A DNA stretch of 53,855 nucleotides from Candidatus Poribacteria bacterium (GTDB lineage: Bacteria > Poribacteria > WGA-4E > PCPOR2b). Shown piece after piece: positions 33,612 through 42,600 of the stretch (positions within the stretch are counted from its first letter, which is position 1; each line of letters opens with the position of its first letter). Where the stretch lies: the NCBI GenBank assembly GCA_022826645.1, contig JAJDUM010000125.1:1-53855 (forward strand), given 5' to 3'. The notes under the pieces are model-generated. The model saw only the letters and a program-made list of their open reading frames with translations. It searched no databases and had not been told where the DNA came from. Position numbers and translations under genes: made by a program.

Positions 33612-33640
33612 GATTAGTCCTGCCTAACCCGAAGGAAATC

Positions 33641-34852
33641 ATGTCAGAAAAACATATCATCAAAGACATTCGGATCGCACCGGTCGAAACGTACTTCGGC
33701 GCTCCCGACGTTGGTCGGATCGTCGGTCGTAACTCGAAGGGTCAGAACTATGGCCACAACCAGCGTGAATGGCTGGTACAAGTAACCACCGACAGCGGTC
33801 TCACCGGGGTGACAAATGCAAGACCGGCAATGAATCGGAGTAAGTTGACGACGCTCTACGCCACGCTCCAGTTGCTGCTGGACCGAGACGTGTTCGAGTT
33901 TTATCACGTGAGCGGAGGGCGCGTTACAGGTGTGAATCCTCGCTGGGAGAAACTGCTGCGAGAGAACGGGTTCATCGATTTCGTCATCTTCGACCTGATG
34001 GGTCGGGCGCTGGCTGTTCCGGCGTATCGTCTGCTTGGCGACCAGGTTCGTGAGTGGGTTGAGAGTTACGATTCCACCCTTTACTTCCAGGACATGGTAC
34101 ACCCCGAACTCGGTGCCGATGCCGTGGCTCGTGAAGCGAAGGAAGCCGTGGCCAACGGTTGGCGGGCGATGAAGTTGAAGCTCGGTCGACCGGGGCGATG
34201 GTTCGAGCCGAATGCCGGCGTAGCGCGCGACATTGAAGTGGTACACGCCGTACGGGAAGCGGTGGGTCCAGAGATCAAGATCCTTGTTGATGCAAACAAC
34301 GGCTACGATGGCAAGTTACCGCTCTTGGAAACCTTTGTGCGTGAAACGGGTCCGGATAAGCCTTTCTGGATGGAAGAGATGATCACTGAAAACGTGGCAG
34401 ACTACCGAAAATTGAAGGAATGGCGAGACCGATGGTCGCCAGAGACGATGATCGTGGACGGCGAGGGTCATCGTGGTCGTAATACCATCTACTGGCAGTT
34501 GATGGAGGAGGGTCTACTGGACGGTATACAGCCTGACATGCTGGATATGGGCTTCTGGCCGTTCCACACGCTCGCCCGCGACATAGAGGATTCTGGTTAT
34601 GCGACGATGATCTGTCCGCACAACTACAACGCTGCGGCGATTGGTCTGCGCGGTGATATTCAGTTCGGCGCGGTAACGGAGCGGTTCGTCATTGCTGAAG
34701 ATTCGACCCTACACTTTGATCTGTATAAGATGCAGGGGTATGAGTTTGAAAACGGTTGTTACCGGGTGCCCTCCGCCCCGGGGTTAGGAATAGAAGTTGA
34801 TCAGGAGCTCTATGCACAGGTTTATCGGCAGCACGAAACCGTTGTGAGGTAG
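33641..34852 (+). CDS. enolase-superfamily (mandelate racemase/muconate lactonizing) enzyme 2
   Basis: A 403-residue protein, ATG at 33641 with AAGGAAATC upstream; the open frame to 33596 overlaps the previous gene. Barrel residues: WRAMKLKLGRPGRW (KxK), LVDANNGYDGK (Asp), FWMEEMITEN (Glu), IVDGEGHRGR (Glu and His), and MICPHNYNAA (His). It is related to the gene at 32430, and both lie in one transcription unit. The DGEGH motif differs from the CGETD of enzyme 1, so the two may act on different substrates or in sequence. Confidence 0.88.
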   Translation: MSEKHIIKDIRIAPVETYFGAPDVGRIVGRNSKGQNYGHNQREWLVQVTTDSGLTGVTNARPAMNRSKLTTLYATLQLLLDRDVFEFYHVSGGRVTGVNPRWEKLLRENGFIDFVIFDLMGRALAVPAYRLLGDQVREWVESYDSTLYFQDMVHPELGADAVAREAKEAVANGWRAMKLKLGRPGRWFEPNAGVARDIEVVHAVREAVGPEIKILVDANNGYDGKLPLLETFVRETGPDKPFWMEEMITENVADYRKLKEWRDRWSPETMIVDGEGHRGRNTIYWQLMEEGLLDGIQPDMLDMGFWPFHTLARDIEDSGYATMICPHNYNAAAIGLRGDIQFGAVTERFVIAEDSTLHFDLYKMQGYEFENGCYRVPSAPGLGIEVDQELYAQVYRQHETVVR

Positions 34853-34863
34853 GTGTGCGCTGT

Positions 34864-34883
34864 GTCGAGATGTGAATCTCGAC
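34864..34883. repeat. GTCGAGAT/ATCTCGAC hairpin
   Basis: GTCGAGAT-GTGA-ATCTCGAC, an 8-bp perfect stem with a 4-base loop, 12 bases after the stop of the second enolase-family gene. The T-run after it is missing, so a Rho-independent terminator is not certain. The rest of the 238-base gap to 35090 holds a CCTAAGTTGCTAG piece like the ends of the double-hairpin repeat. Confidence 0.45.
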
Positions 34884-35090
34884 CTACAGGGTGTATCACT
34901 ATCCTAAGTTGCTAGCTGCTTTATCGTACGACACACCTATCAGTCTGCAGGGGTGAAGTATGAAAGTGAGCTAAGGCATAGGCTTTGGGCTTTCCCTTAC
35001 CGCTTTAACCTTGGCGAATCGTTGAAGTTGCGCAGGATTCCTGACCTACGGTTAGGTGTGTAGGTTACGGCATACGGCGTATGCCTACTA

Positions 35091-36050
35091 CTATGGAATC
35101 TGTGCGCCTTGTGTTTCTACATAGACGGAGTAAAGAGATTGGCTGCCCGTCATGAACAGGCGGTTCCGCTTGACGCCGCCGAAGCATACGTTGGAGCAGA
35201 CCTCCGGGAGATGGATCTTGCCGATGAGGTCGCCATCGGGTGCGAAAATATGCACGCCATCAAACCCCTCACCGACCCACCCCGCGCTTGACCAGAGATT
35301 GCCATCAATATCGCAGCGGATGCCGTCTGCGAACCCGGATCCCATGTCGCAAAACGGTTTGCCATTTTCCAAGCGAGCGTTGTCCACCACATCATAGACA
35401 TGGACGTAACTGGGATGACCGGGGGTGTGTGAGACACCGGTGTCAGAGACGTAGAGTTTGGAAAAGTCGGGGGAGAAACAGAGACCGTTCGGTTTTTCGA
35501 GTTCGTCCGTGACGACTGTGGCTTCACCGGTATCCGGGTTGAGTCGATAGACGTTGGTGGGTAATTCAAACGCTGCGCGGTGCCCTTCATAGTTCAGGAG
35601 GATGCCGTATCCGGGGTCGGTGAACCAGACATGTCCGTCTGGGTGGACGATTACATCATTTGGCGCGTTCAACCGACCACCCTCAAAGCTGTCGATAAGC
35701 ACCGTGACGCTTCCGTCGTATTCGGTACGGGTTACGCGGCGTGAGCCATGCTCGCAGGAGATGAGTCGTCCCTGTTTATCGCGGGTATTGCCGTTAGTGT
35801 TGTTGGAAGGGGTGCGGAAAACGCTAATTTCTCCAGTTTCCTCGGTCCAACGCATTATCCGGTTGTTTGGGATGTCACTGAAGAGCAGGTATCGACCGTC
35901 CCCGAACCAGACCGGTCCCTCCGCCCATCGCGCACCTGTCCAGAGCCGCTCGACCGCTGCGTTACCAATTTTGTATTTTGAAAAACGTGGATCAATTACT
36001 TCGATGGAAGGGTCTGGATACCTAACGATATCTTGATTCCAATCTCTCAT
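35091..36050 (-). CDS. SMP-30/gluconolactonase/LRE family protein
   Basis: A 319-residue six-bladed propeller. WAEGPVWFGDGRYLLFSDIPNNRIMRW carries the metal-ligating Glu (EGPVW), LNAPNDVIVHPDGHVWFTDPGYG the Asn and DPGYG, KPNGLCFSPDFSKLYVSDTG and DGIRCDIDGNLWSSA the remaining ligands (N, D). Such lactonases open sugar lactones, for example glucono- or xylonolactone, to the acids that enolase-superfamily dehydratases then use. The start at 36050 has a weak RBS. The gene is convergent with the plus-strand enolase-family pair. Confidence 0.9.
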   Translation of the reverse strand: MRDWNQDIVRYPDPSIEVIDPRFSKYKIGNAAVERLWTGARWAEGPVWFGDGRYLLFSDIPNNRIMRWTEETGEISVFRTPSNNTNGNTRDKQGRLISCEHGSRRVTRTEYDGSVTVLIDSFEGGRLNAPNDVIVHPDGHVWFTDPGYGILLNYEGHRAAFELPTNVYRLNPDTGEATVVTDELEKPNGLCFSPDFSKLYVSDTGVSHTPGHPSYVHVYDVVDNARLENGKPFCDMGSGFADGIRCDIDGNLWSSAGWVGEGFDGVHIFAPDGDLIGKIHLPEVCSNVCFGGVKRNRLFMTGSQSLYSVYVETQGAQIP

Positions 36051-36180
36051 AGGTCTTGTTTCCCTCTGTTAAACTTGATTTGTGTTGGCTGTCTGTGGTT
36101 TCATCCACCAATAACTCTCCGAAGCACAATTCTAAACCAACTTCCATATTAAATCAAGGATTTCTACAGAGTGAACAGAC

Positions 36181-37266
36181 TTATTGCTCAGCGGCGAGAA
36201 TCAATGACTCAGCGACCTTGACGAGTTCGTCGCGATGGAGCTCGCCCATCACCGTAAAATTCAGGTCGGAAATAGACCATTGCAGGATATTTGTCGGTCC
36301 GCGCTTTTCGTGCCGTGCCGATTTTCCGTGGATCTGTATATGCTGCACACCTTCCCTTTTACGGTTCCGGTTGCGTTCCTGTTTGCTTTTCGACTCAAAC
36401 AGTGTAAATATTAGCATACCGTCCGTATACCGTAAGTATACTGTGTCCGAGCGGTGTTTGAAATATCGGGCTTCTAATAGCGCAAAGCCGGGTGGCAGAT
36501 AAGTGGGTACGATGAGTTTGTCGTCTAACACCTTGTTTGCCTCGTTGAACGTAATTGGCTGACTTCGACGACGTCGCTTTTCAATTGTCGACTTTCCGTC
36601 ACGGTTCCGCTCGGTTAACTTCTGCTGAATTGCTTCTGTCTCAAAGCTAATCTGTGTGTAGACGGACATAGAACGGAGGTTTCCATCTGAGTCGAAGTCC
36701 TCAATCCGCAAGATAATTCCCGTATCACGTGCAAGATAGAGACGTTTTGTTGGACGCGCCTCGAATCGCGGAGATACCGTTACCAGATCTGTCTCCTGAC
36801 CAGCAATCGGATCCGCGGCAACCAAATCGAAAGTATAATTCTGCGCGAGTAGTTCGATTTCTTTTTGGGAGAGAGTTGCTATCGGTCTTCGATTCAGTGG
36901 GAACCGTCTTCGATCTCTACGCCCTTCGTCTCGCCTACCGTTCCGCCGATTTTGCTCGCTGCTTTTGCGGGGTTCTTGATCGCCAAGTTTTAAGGGGCGG
37001 TTATCTTCTAAGGTTGGCAATATTGTGACAGCATGGATCTCCGGGGGCTGATGGATAACCGATTCCTCACGGACAACTGTCCCGCGTGAGGTATTCACAA
37101 CAATCATGCGAGTGCCGACATAGGCGACCTCCTTCTCTGCGTTCGCTACGCGCTTGAGGATTTCCAACGATTGAGATGATACCTCCGAGTACACGTTCGC
37201 TGTTAAAATCAGCAGAATAAGTATGGTTGGTAATAACTTACCCACGTCCCTTGGTTTCAGAATCAT
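36181..37266 (-). CDS. RseB/MucB-like sigma-regulator-type secreted protein
   Basis: A 361-residue protein with signal peptide (LLPTILILLILTANVYS). The N-terminal domain (LEILKRVANAEKEVAYVGTRMIVV...VREESVIHQPPEIH, YTFDLVAADPIAGQETDLVTVSPRF, RLYLARDTGIILRIEDFDSDG) follows the LolA-like fold of RseB/MucB. The C-terminal part (YLPPGFALLEARYF, LIFTLFESKSKQ, YNILQW-like strands and VMGELHRDELVKVAESL) is a second strand-rich domain. RseB-type proteins sense the envelope and shield the anti-sigma factor. AGGAG precedes the ATG and overlaps the end of the anti-sigma gene. The Arg-rich stretch around residue 110 (RNGRRDEGRRDRRRF) is unusual. Confidence 0.7.
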   Translation of the reverse strand: MILKPRDVGKLLPTILILLILTANVYSEVSSQSLEILKRVANAEKEVAYVGTRMIVVNTSRGTVVREESVIHQPPEIHAVTILPTLEDNRPLKLGDQEPRKSSEQNRRNGRRDEGRRDRRRFPLNRRPIATLSQKEIELLAQNYTFDLVAADPIAGQETDLVTVSPRFEARPTKRLYLARDTGIILRIEDFDSDGNLRSMSVYTQISFETEAIQQKLTERNRDGKSTIEKRRRRSQPITFNEANKVLDDKLIVPTYLPPGFALLEARYFKHRSDTVYLRYTDGMLIFTLFESKSKQERNRNRKREGVQHIQIHGKSARHEKRGPTNILQWSISDLNFTVMGELHRDELVKVAESLILAAEQ

Positions 37267-37271
37267 GGTTG

Positions 37272-37811
37272 TTAGTCTCCTAAATGGACTTCCAGAAGAA
37301 GGTCAGTGCTATCTTCAACAGCGGTATCCGATATAGCGCTGTCTGCGCCCAATGAATCCACAACGGTGTACGAATATAGCGGATTGTGAGCTGCGTCTTC
37401 AGTGTGCATCGTCAGATAGAAATCGAGCGGATCTGAGGTAGAGGTATCTTCGGAACCTGGCATCATCATATTGAAGTAGACAAGTGCGAGAACCAAACCA
37501 ACCATTGTCAACGCTCCAACGCCGCTGATGGCTGGGCGGCATACCCAATCCCAGAGTTCGCCAAAGGTGGGGAGAACCCTCTGTCGAACGGGACCTCGAT
37601 CTGCCAACTGCGGCAAAACCAGATCCGCGATTGGAGGCGCTTCGTGCATTAACGCACCAATCGACTGACGATTTTGTTGGAAATCAGCAAGTATCTCGGC
37701 ACACTCCTGGCATTCGCTCAGATGTTCCTCGATGCTGATGCGTTGTTCTGGACTTAGCTCATCGTCCAGATATGCAGAGAGTTGGTTTTGAATGCGATTA
37801 TGATTCTTCAT
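37272..37811 (-). CDS. anti-sigma factor with zinc-finger N-terminus and one membrane helix
   Basis: A 179-residue protein from the ATG at 37811 (MKNHNRIQNQLSAYL), AAGGG upstream. The N-terminus holds LDDELSPEQRISIEEHLSECQECAE, the HxxxCxxC zinc-binding motif of the ZAS anti-sigma type. A membrane segment (GVGALTMVGLVLALVYFNMMM) follows, then a short outer part. It sits immediately before the RseB-like gene. No ECF sigma factor gene is adjacent (SdiA-regulated-type and DUF4956 genes lie upstream), so its partner is elsewhere or replaced. Confidence 0.85.
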   Translation of the reverse strand: MKNHNRIQNQLSAYLDDELSPEQRISIEEHLSECQECAEILADFQQNRQSIGALMHEAPPIADLVLPQLADRGPVRQRVLPTFGELWDWVCRPAISGVGALTMVGLVLALVYFNMMMPGSEDTSTSDPLDFYLTMHTEDAAHNPLYSYTVVDSLGADSAISDTAVEDSTDLLLEVHLGD

Positions 37812-37845
37812 TGTGATACCCTTGTTGGGAGATGTTTCTGGTCTC

Positions 37846-38745
37846 TCAGTTCCGATGGTCTTCGAGTTTGATGATTTCCCCATTTTCTTGGGCAATGTAC
37901 ATAAATCCCATTTTGTCGATTGCAATTCCTTCTTGGTCATGCCCCGGTATCAGGTACTGGCCGCGGACGTTCCCTTCCAATGTTATTTCCTGCACCAGAT
38001 TGGTCGTATCACTCATCACAAGTAGACATTGCCGCTCTAAGTCGTAGGCAAGCCCGGAGATATCAATGATTGAAAGCGGAAAGAAGCGAGAGATCTGTCC
38101 TTCTGCTTGTTGTGTCTTGGCTTTCTTGGCACCCGGAGCGGGTTTTGATGAAACAAGTGGAACAATGACTTCGCAGATGACCGACGGTTCTTTCCCTTCT
38201 TTTAGACTGAACGATTGGTTTCCGACCCAGAATGTCCCGCCTTCAGGATGGAAAGCGTTCGGAATAAAAACGATCGCTTCTAATCCCATGCCCCCTTTTT
38301 TGAGAAGTTCTACCCCCTCAAATTGCCGGTTGACTCTGAATTTCCGAGTGGTACGGAAGGTTTGGGGATCAATCTCAAGGATTTCTTCGTCGCCTTCAAC
38401 TACGGTGTATAGGAACCCTGTCTCTGGGTGGACTGTAATTCCTTCGATGTCTGTCTGTTCCAAATAGCCCTGTCGGATGAATCCGCCATCGGTCCGTATT
38501 TCGTAGATGTCCCCCTCATCGCCGACAACAAACACGGTTTGGCGTTGTGGATGATAGGTCGCGCCCGATAGTTCACGCATCGGGATTGGAGCAATATTAC
38601 CGATCGGCTTGTGTGGGAGTTGAACCGGCGCCAATCCGTATAATGGGTTCTGTTTGTGTGCGAACCGCTGCGTTTGACGCAGTAGAAATATCAGTAGCCC
38701 ACTGATGACGACAACCAGAATTAGGATAAGGATCTTCTTTCTCAT
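37846..38745 (-). CDS. SdiA-regulated-domain protein, membrane-anchored
   Basis: A 299-residue protein with an N-terminal helix (ILILILVVVISGLLIFLL) that anchors or exports it. A propeller-like domain follows: ELSGATYHPQRQTVFVVGDEGDIYEI, DIEGITVHPETGFLYTVVEGDEEILEI, EGVELLKKGGMGLEAIVFIP, DISGLAYDLERQCLLVMSDTTNLVQEI and QEGIAIDKMGFMYIAQENGEI. This is the SdiA-regulated family, five-bladed, of unknown function and not itself a quorum-sensing regulator. The ORF ends 34 bases before the anti-sigma start. AAAGGCAC precedes the ATG. Confidence 0.85.
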   Translation of the reverse strand: MRKKILILILVVVISGLLIFLLRQTQRFAHKQNPLYGLAPVQLPHKPIGNIAPIPMRELSGATYHPQRQTVFVVGDEGDIYEIRTDGGFIRQGYLEQTDIEGITVHPETGFLYTVVEGDEEILEIDPQTFRTTRKFRVNRQFEGVELLKKGGMGLEAIVFIPNAFHPEGGTFWVGNQSFSLKEGKEPSVICEVIVPLVSSKPAPGAKKAKTQQAEGQISRFFPLSIIDISGLAYDLERQCLLVMSDTTNLVQEITLEGNVRGQYLIPGHDQEGIAIDKMGFMYIAQENGEIIKLEDHRN

Positions 38746-38780
38746 CTCTGATGTGCCTTTATCGATTCCCGCCGAAAGAT

Positions 38781-39437
38781 TTATTGTTTCTGCAACCTCA
38801 CATTGGTGATGTTTTCCAGTGCAGAAATTTCTTGGGCAAAACCGGTCCAGTGTTTCGGATCTTTCAATTTTACATAGAATCTCAGTTCGGCGGTTCCCGA
38901 CTTTGTTGTTCTCTGACCGATGAGTTGGCTTGTTAGCACCTGCTCACTAAAAATGGGTTCATAACTCTGTTGGTGCTCGGACTCAAGTGGTTCTTGGAAC
39001 GTCAGGAGAAATTCTGCATCATTGGATCCAGTCGTATGCCAGCGGTGGAGTCCAATAATGACGACACTTATCAGGAATGTCCCAATGACAGCCACAGGCG
39101 GGTTACCAGCACCGATAGCCATGCCAACGGCCAAGGAAAAAAAGACGAAGGCGATGTCCCGTGCATCCTGAACCACAGTGCGGAAGCGGATAATTGACAG
39201 GGCACCTACGAGGCTGAAGGCGCGCGCCACACTATCGCCAATCACTACCATGACGACGGAAATGAGCATACAGAGAATGATTAGTGCGTCAGTCATTGCA
39301 TTTTCTGCTACATCAGCAGTCCATCGGTAGACGGTAGCAATGACCATACCGAGTCCAAATGCGAGTATCAGGTTGAGAACGATAGTCCCCAGCGTTGCGA
39401 GGGAGTATGGGGCAAAAATCTCACGGATTATGTCCAT
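38781..39437 (-). CDS. DUF4956 membrane protein
   Basis: A 218-residue protein with four predicted membrane helices in the N-terminal 140 residues (ATLGTIVLNLILAFGLGMVIATVY, ALIILCMLISVVMVVIGDSVARAFSLVGALSIIRFRT, DIAFVFFSLAVGMAIGAGNPPVAVIGTFLISVVIIGL), matching DUF4956. The RFRT after the second helix and the LIGQRTTKSGTAELRFYVKLK soluble tail are typical. Its function is unknown. Related proteins occur next to VTC-type polyphosphate polymerase genes, but no such gene is seen here. The ATG at 39437 has no obvious RBS. Confidence 0.83.
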   Translation of the reverse strand: MDIIREIFAPYSLATLGTIVLNLILAFGLGMVIATVYRWTADVAENAMTDALIILCMLISVVMVVIGDSVARAFSLVGALSIIRFRTVVQDARDIAFVFFSLAVGMAIGAGNPPVAVIGTFLISVVIIGLHRWHTTGSNDAEFLLTFQEPLESEHQQSYEPIFSEQVLTSQLIGQRTTKSGTAELRFYVKLKDPKHWTGFAQEISALENITNVRLQKQ

Positions 39438-39630
39438 CGGTTTGCTTATTTCCTAATGAATTTCTTTGTTTCCCATCTGAGCACTTTATGTGCTTTGGAT
39501 CTTTGTTTGGGCATGTCTGGATTCAATTCATTAGGCAGATAAACTTTATCTTAGTTCGGAAAAAAATAAGCGAATCCAAAAAATGGGTGGATCGCTGTCC
39601 GATTCTATAGCAGTGCTGATGTTAGGGAAG

Positions 39631-42600
39631 TTACCGCATCGATACTTTTGTATCGCCAATTTCTCTGCGAAGCACAACACCCCATTGTCCAACAACCCAG
39701 AGTGTATTTCCTTCCTTAGCATGGACAATTCTGTACAGGTTATTCCCGATATCGGTGTGTTCCTGCTCCCATGTATCCCCACCATCGGTTGAACGGACAA
39801 TTGTGCCTTTGGCGCCAACAGCGTAGAGTTCAGTCGCCGACAGTGCAGTAATACTGTATAGATCTGCTGTAACGCCGCTAGACAAAGCTTCCCACTTGAA
39901 TCCGCCGCCGGTGGTTCTGAGAATTATGCCGTAGGCTCCAACCGCCCAACCTTTGCGTTTAGTAGTGAATGAGACATCATACAGGCTGTAGCCCGTACCT
40001 GTTTCATGAAATTTCCAATAGCCGCCGCCATTGATGGTGCGTTGAACAATGCCATCGTCACCTACCGCCCATCCAAGTGGTGCGTGTTGCATCTCGATCC
40101 CGTAAAGATCTTTTCCGGTTGAAGTCCGTTGTGGTGTCCAGATGGGACCGCCATCCTGGTTATGAATAATCTGCCCGTTCCCGCCGGACGCCCAACCTTC
40201 AGAGAATTGCCTAAAGGCGACGTCGTTGATTGTAAACGGTCTCGGTGGATCATCTTCGAGGAAGCCGGGGCGCATCGGAGTCTCTCCAGCCGACCAGTTT
40301 GAGCCGTCGGTCGTGTAGAGGACGGTGCCATCGCGCCGCATTGCCCAACCCCACTTCGGGTCGAGACTGGGGAAGTGAACACCAATCAACCGCTGGCGTG
40401 CGCCACTTTTCAAGGTCATCCATGTGGCACCACCGTCCTGCGTTTCTATCAGCAAGCCGTTGTCCCCAGCGATCCAACCCTGTTGGTCATCGAGGAACAG
40501 TACATCTCGGAAATCATCCAACTGTTCACCGAGCTGTCGCTCCCATGTCTTTCCACCGTCTGCGGTATGGAAGATGTGTCCAGCGTCACCAACCGCCCAC
40601 GCAATCTGGGGACTGACGAAATGGATGTTGTTAATCAAACGATTCCCACGTCCTCTGCCGCGTCTTCGTTGGGGGCGTTCTTGTTGGGCATTCTGCCGTT
40701 GTCGCCGCGCTTGGTTGGGCCGTCTGACATTTTCTCCGCCGAGATCGCCTTCTGGTGTGAAGCGTCCGGTGCGTTGACGCCTATCGCTCATATCTGTTTG
40801 GAACTGTTCTGCGAAATCCTGGTCCCATTCCAGATTGTCGGTGTCGTCAGATTCTTGTTCGTCCGTCGTATCGTCTGACTCCCCTTGCTCCTGTGTCCAG
40901 AGCGAGAGCCAATCGATATCTTCTCCGTCGACAGTGCCAGAGTTGACTGAACTTTCGTGCTGTGGGACCTCCATCCCTTCCCACGTCTGACCGCCGTTGT
41001 ATGTGGTGAAAAGTGCACCGTTTCCTCCAAGCGCCCATGCTGTTTGATGGTCTTGGAAAGTTATTCGACCAATTCGTTGGGGAGGCCATCCGCTGTCCGA
41101 ATCGGAGGGGACACGTTTCCAAGTAACGCCTGCGTCATCGGTTGCGATCGATACACCGTTTGTCAACACGACCCACCCTGATTGTGGGTCGGCAAAATGG
41201 ACCGCAATGGCGGGTTGATTGGTGTTATCAAGGACACCCCAGTAGTTTCCTCCATCGGTGGTATGCAGAATGACTCCGCCTTCCCTTGCACCACCATCGA
41301 GGCGTTCTCGCAAGACTGCCCATCCTTCAAGATTGTTGATGAAATGGAGGTCGACGATCGGGTTTTCGTTCATCCCGGTCCGCTGGCGCTGCCACGTCAA
41401 TCCGCCATCATTGGTGTGGAGCATCTCCGCGGCACCAACCCCCAACCAGCCTTCTTTGGGGTTGATAAACTGCATCGTATTGACACGGCGGAAGTTTTGT
41501 AGAACACCCTTTACGACCTGCCATGTTTTCCCGCCATCTTCGGTGCGGAGCAGCATACGACTGCCAAGAATCCAGCCGTGCGATTCATCGGCAAATTTGA
41601 CCTGATGTAGGTCCGCATCGACGCTGCTATGTTGCGGCAGCCATGTTTTCCCGCCATCGGTTGTGTGGGCGATAACACCGCCTCTCCCGACCGTCCAGCC
41701 GGTGTGCTCGTCGAGGAAATAGGTATCTGAAAAATCGGTCTGCCATGTGGCGCGCCGGATAATATCCCAATGGTAAGTTACCTCCTCGACGGTTACCTCC
41801 TCTTCGGGAGTTTCGGGTTCCTCAACAAACTCTGCGATAGGTGGCAGGCTTACAGGGAGCTGCTCTGGGTCAATCGAATATCGCATCGCTATTCCGCCGC
41901 GTCCCACTGCGACCATTCCATCTGATGAGAACGAGAATCCTAAGAGATCGTTCTCCGTTCCGCTCTCCTGTTTTTCCCATTTTTTGCCACCGTTGGTCGT
42001 GATCAAAATGACTCCCTTGTCCCCAACGATGATTCCGTACGACGTATCGGCGAGGTAGACTTTATTTAGATTTTCTTCAACACCGCTCGGTTGGAATCTC
42101 CATGTTTTTCCGCCGTCCTTTGTATGCAAAATCTCACCGAACTGACCGACGATCCAGCCGTGATTGCTGTCTATAAAGTGAACCCCGTACAGTTCGTTGA
42201 AGGTTCCGGAGGTCTGCGGTGTCCACGATAACCCACCGTTAGTGGTATGGTAGACAACCCCGGGCCAACCGACGACCCAACCCTCTTTCTCGTTCAGGAA
42301 GAAGGCACCCTTGAGCGAGTTAAATTCGGTTGGTGTCTGGGGCACCCACGATTCGCCACCATCAGCGGTATGCACGACTGTGCCGAGTTCACCGACCGCC
42401 CACCCCTTTTTCCGTGTTACAAAGAAGATTCCATTGAGCATGTGCTCCGCCCCAGCGTATTGACGGTCCCAAGTCCGTCCACCATCGGTGGTGTGGGCAA
42501 TCATGTTTCGCTCACCAATTAACCAACCCTCTTTATCAGAGATGAAGAAGACGTTGCGGATATTATCCCAGATATCAGTGTCAACCTCTTCCCACGTTTG

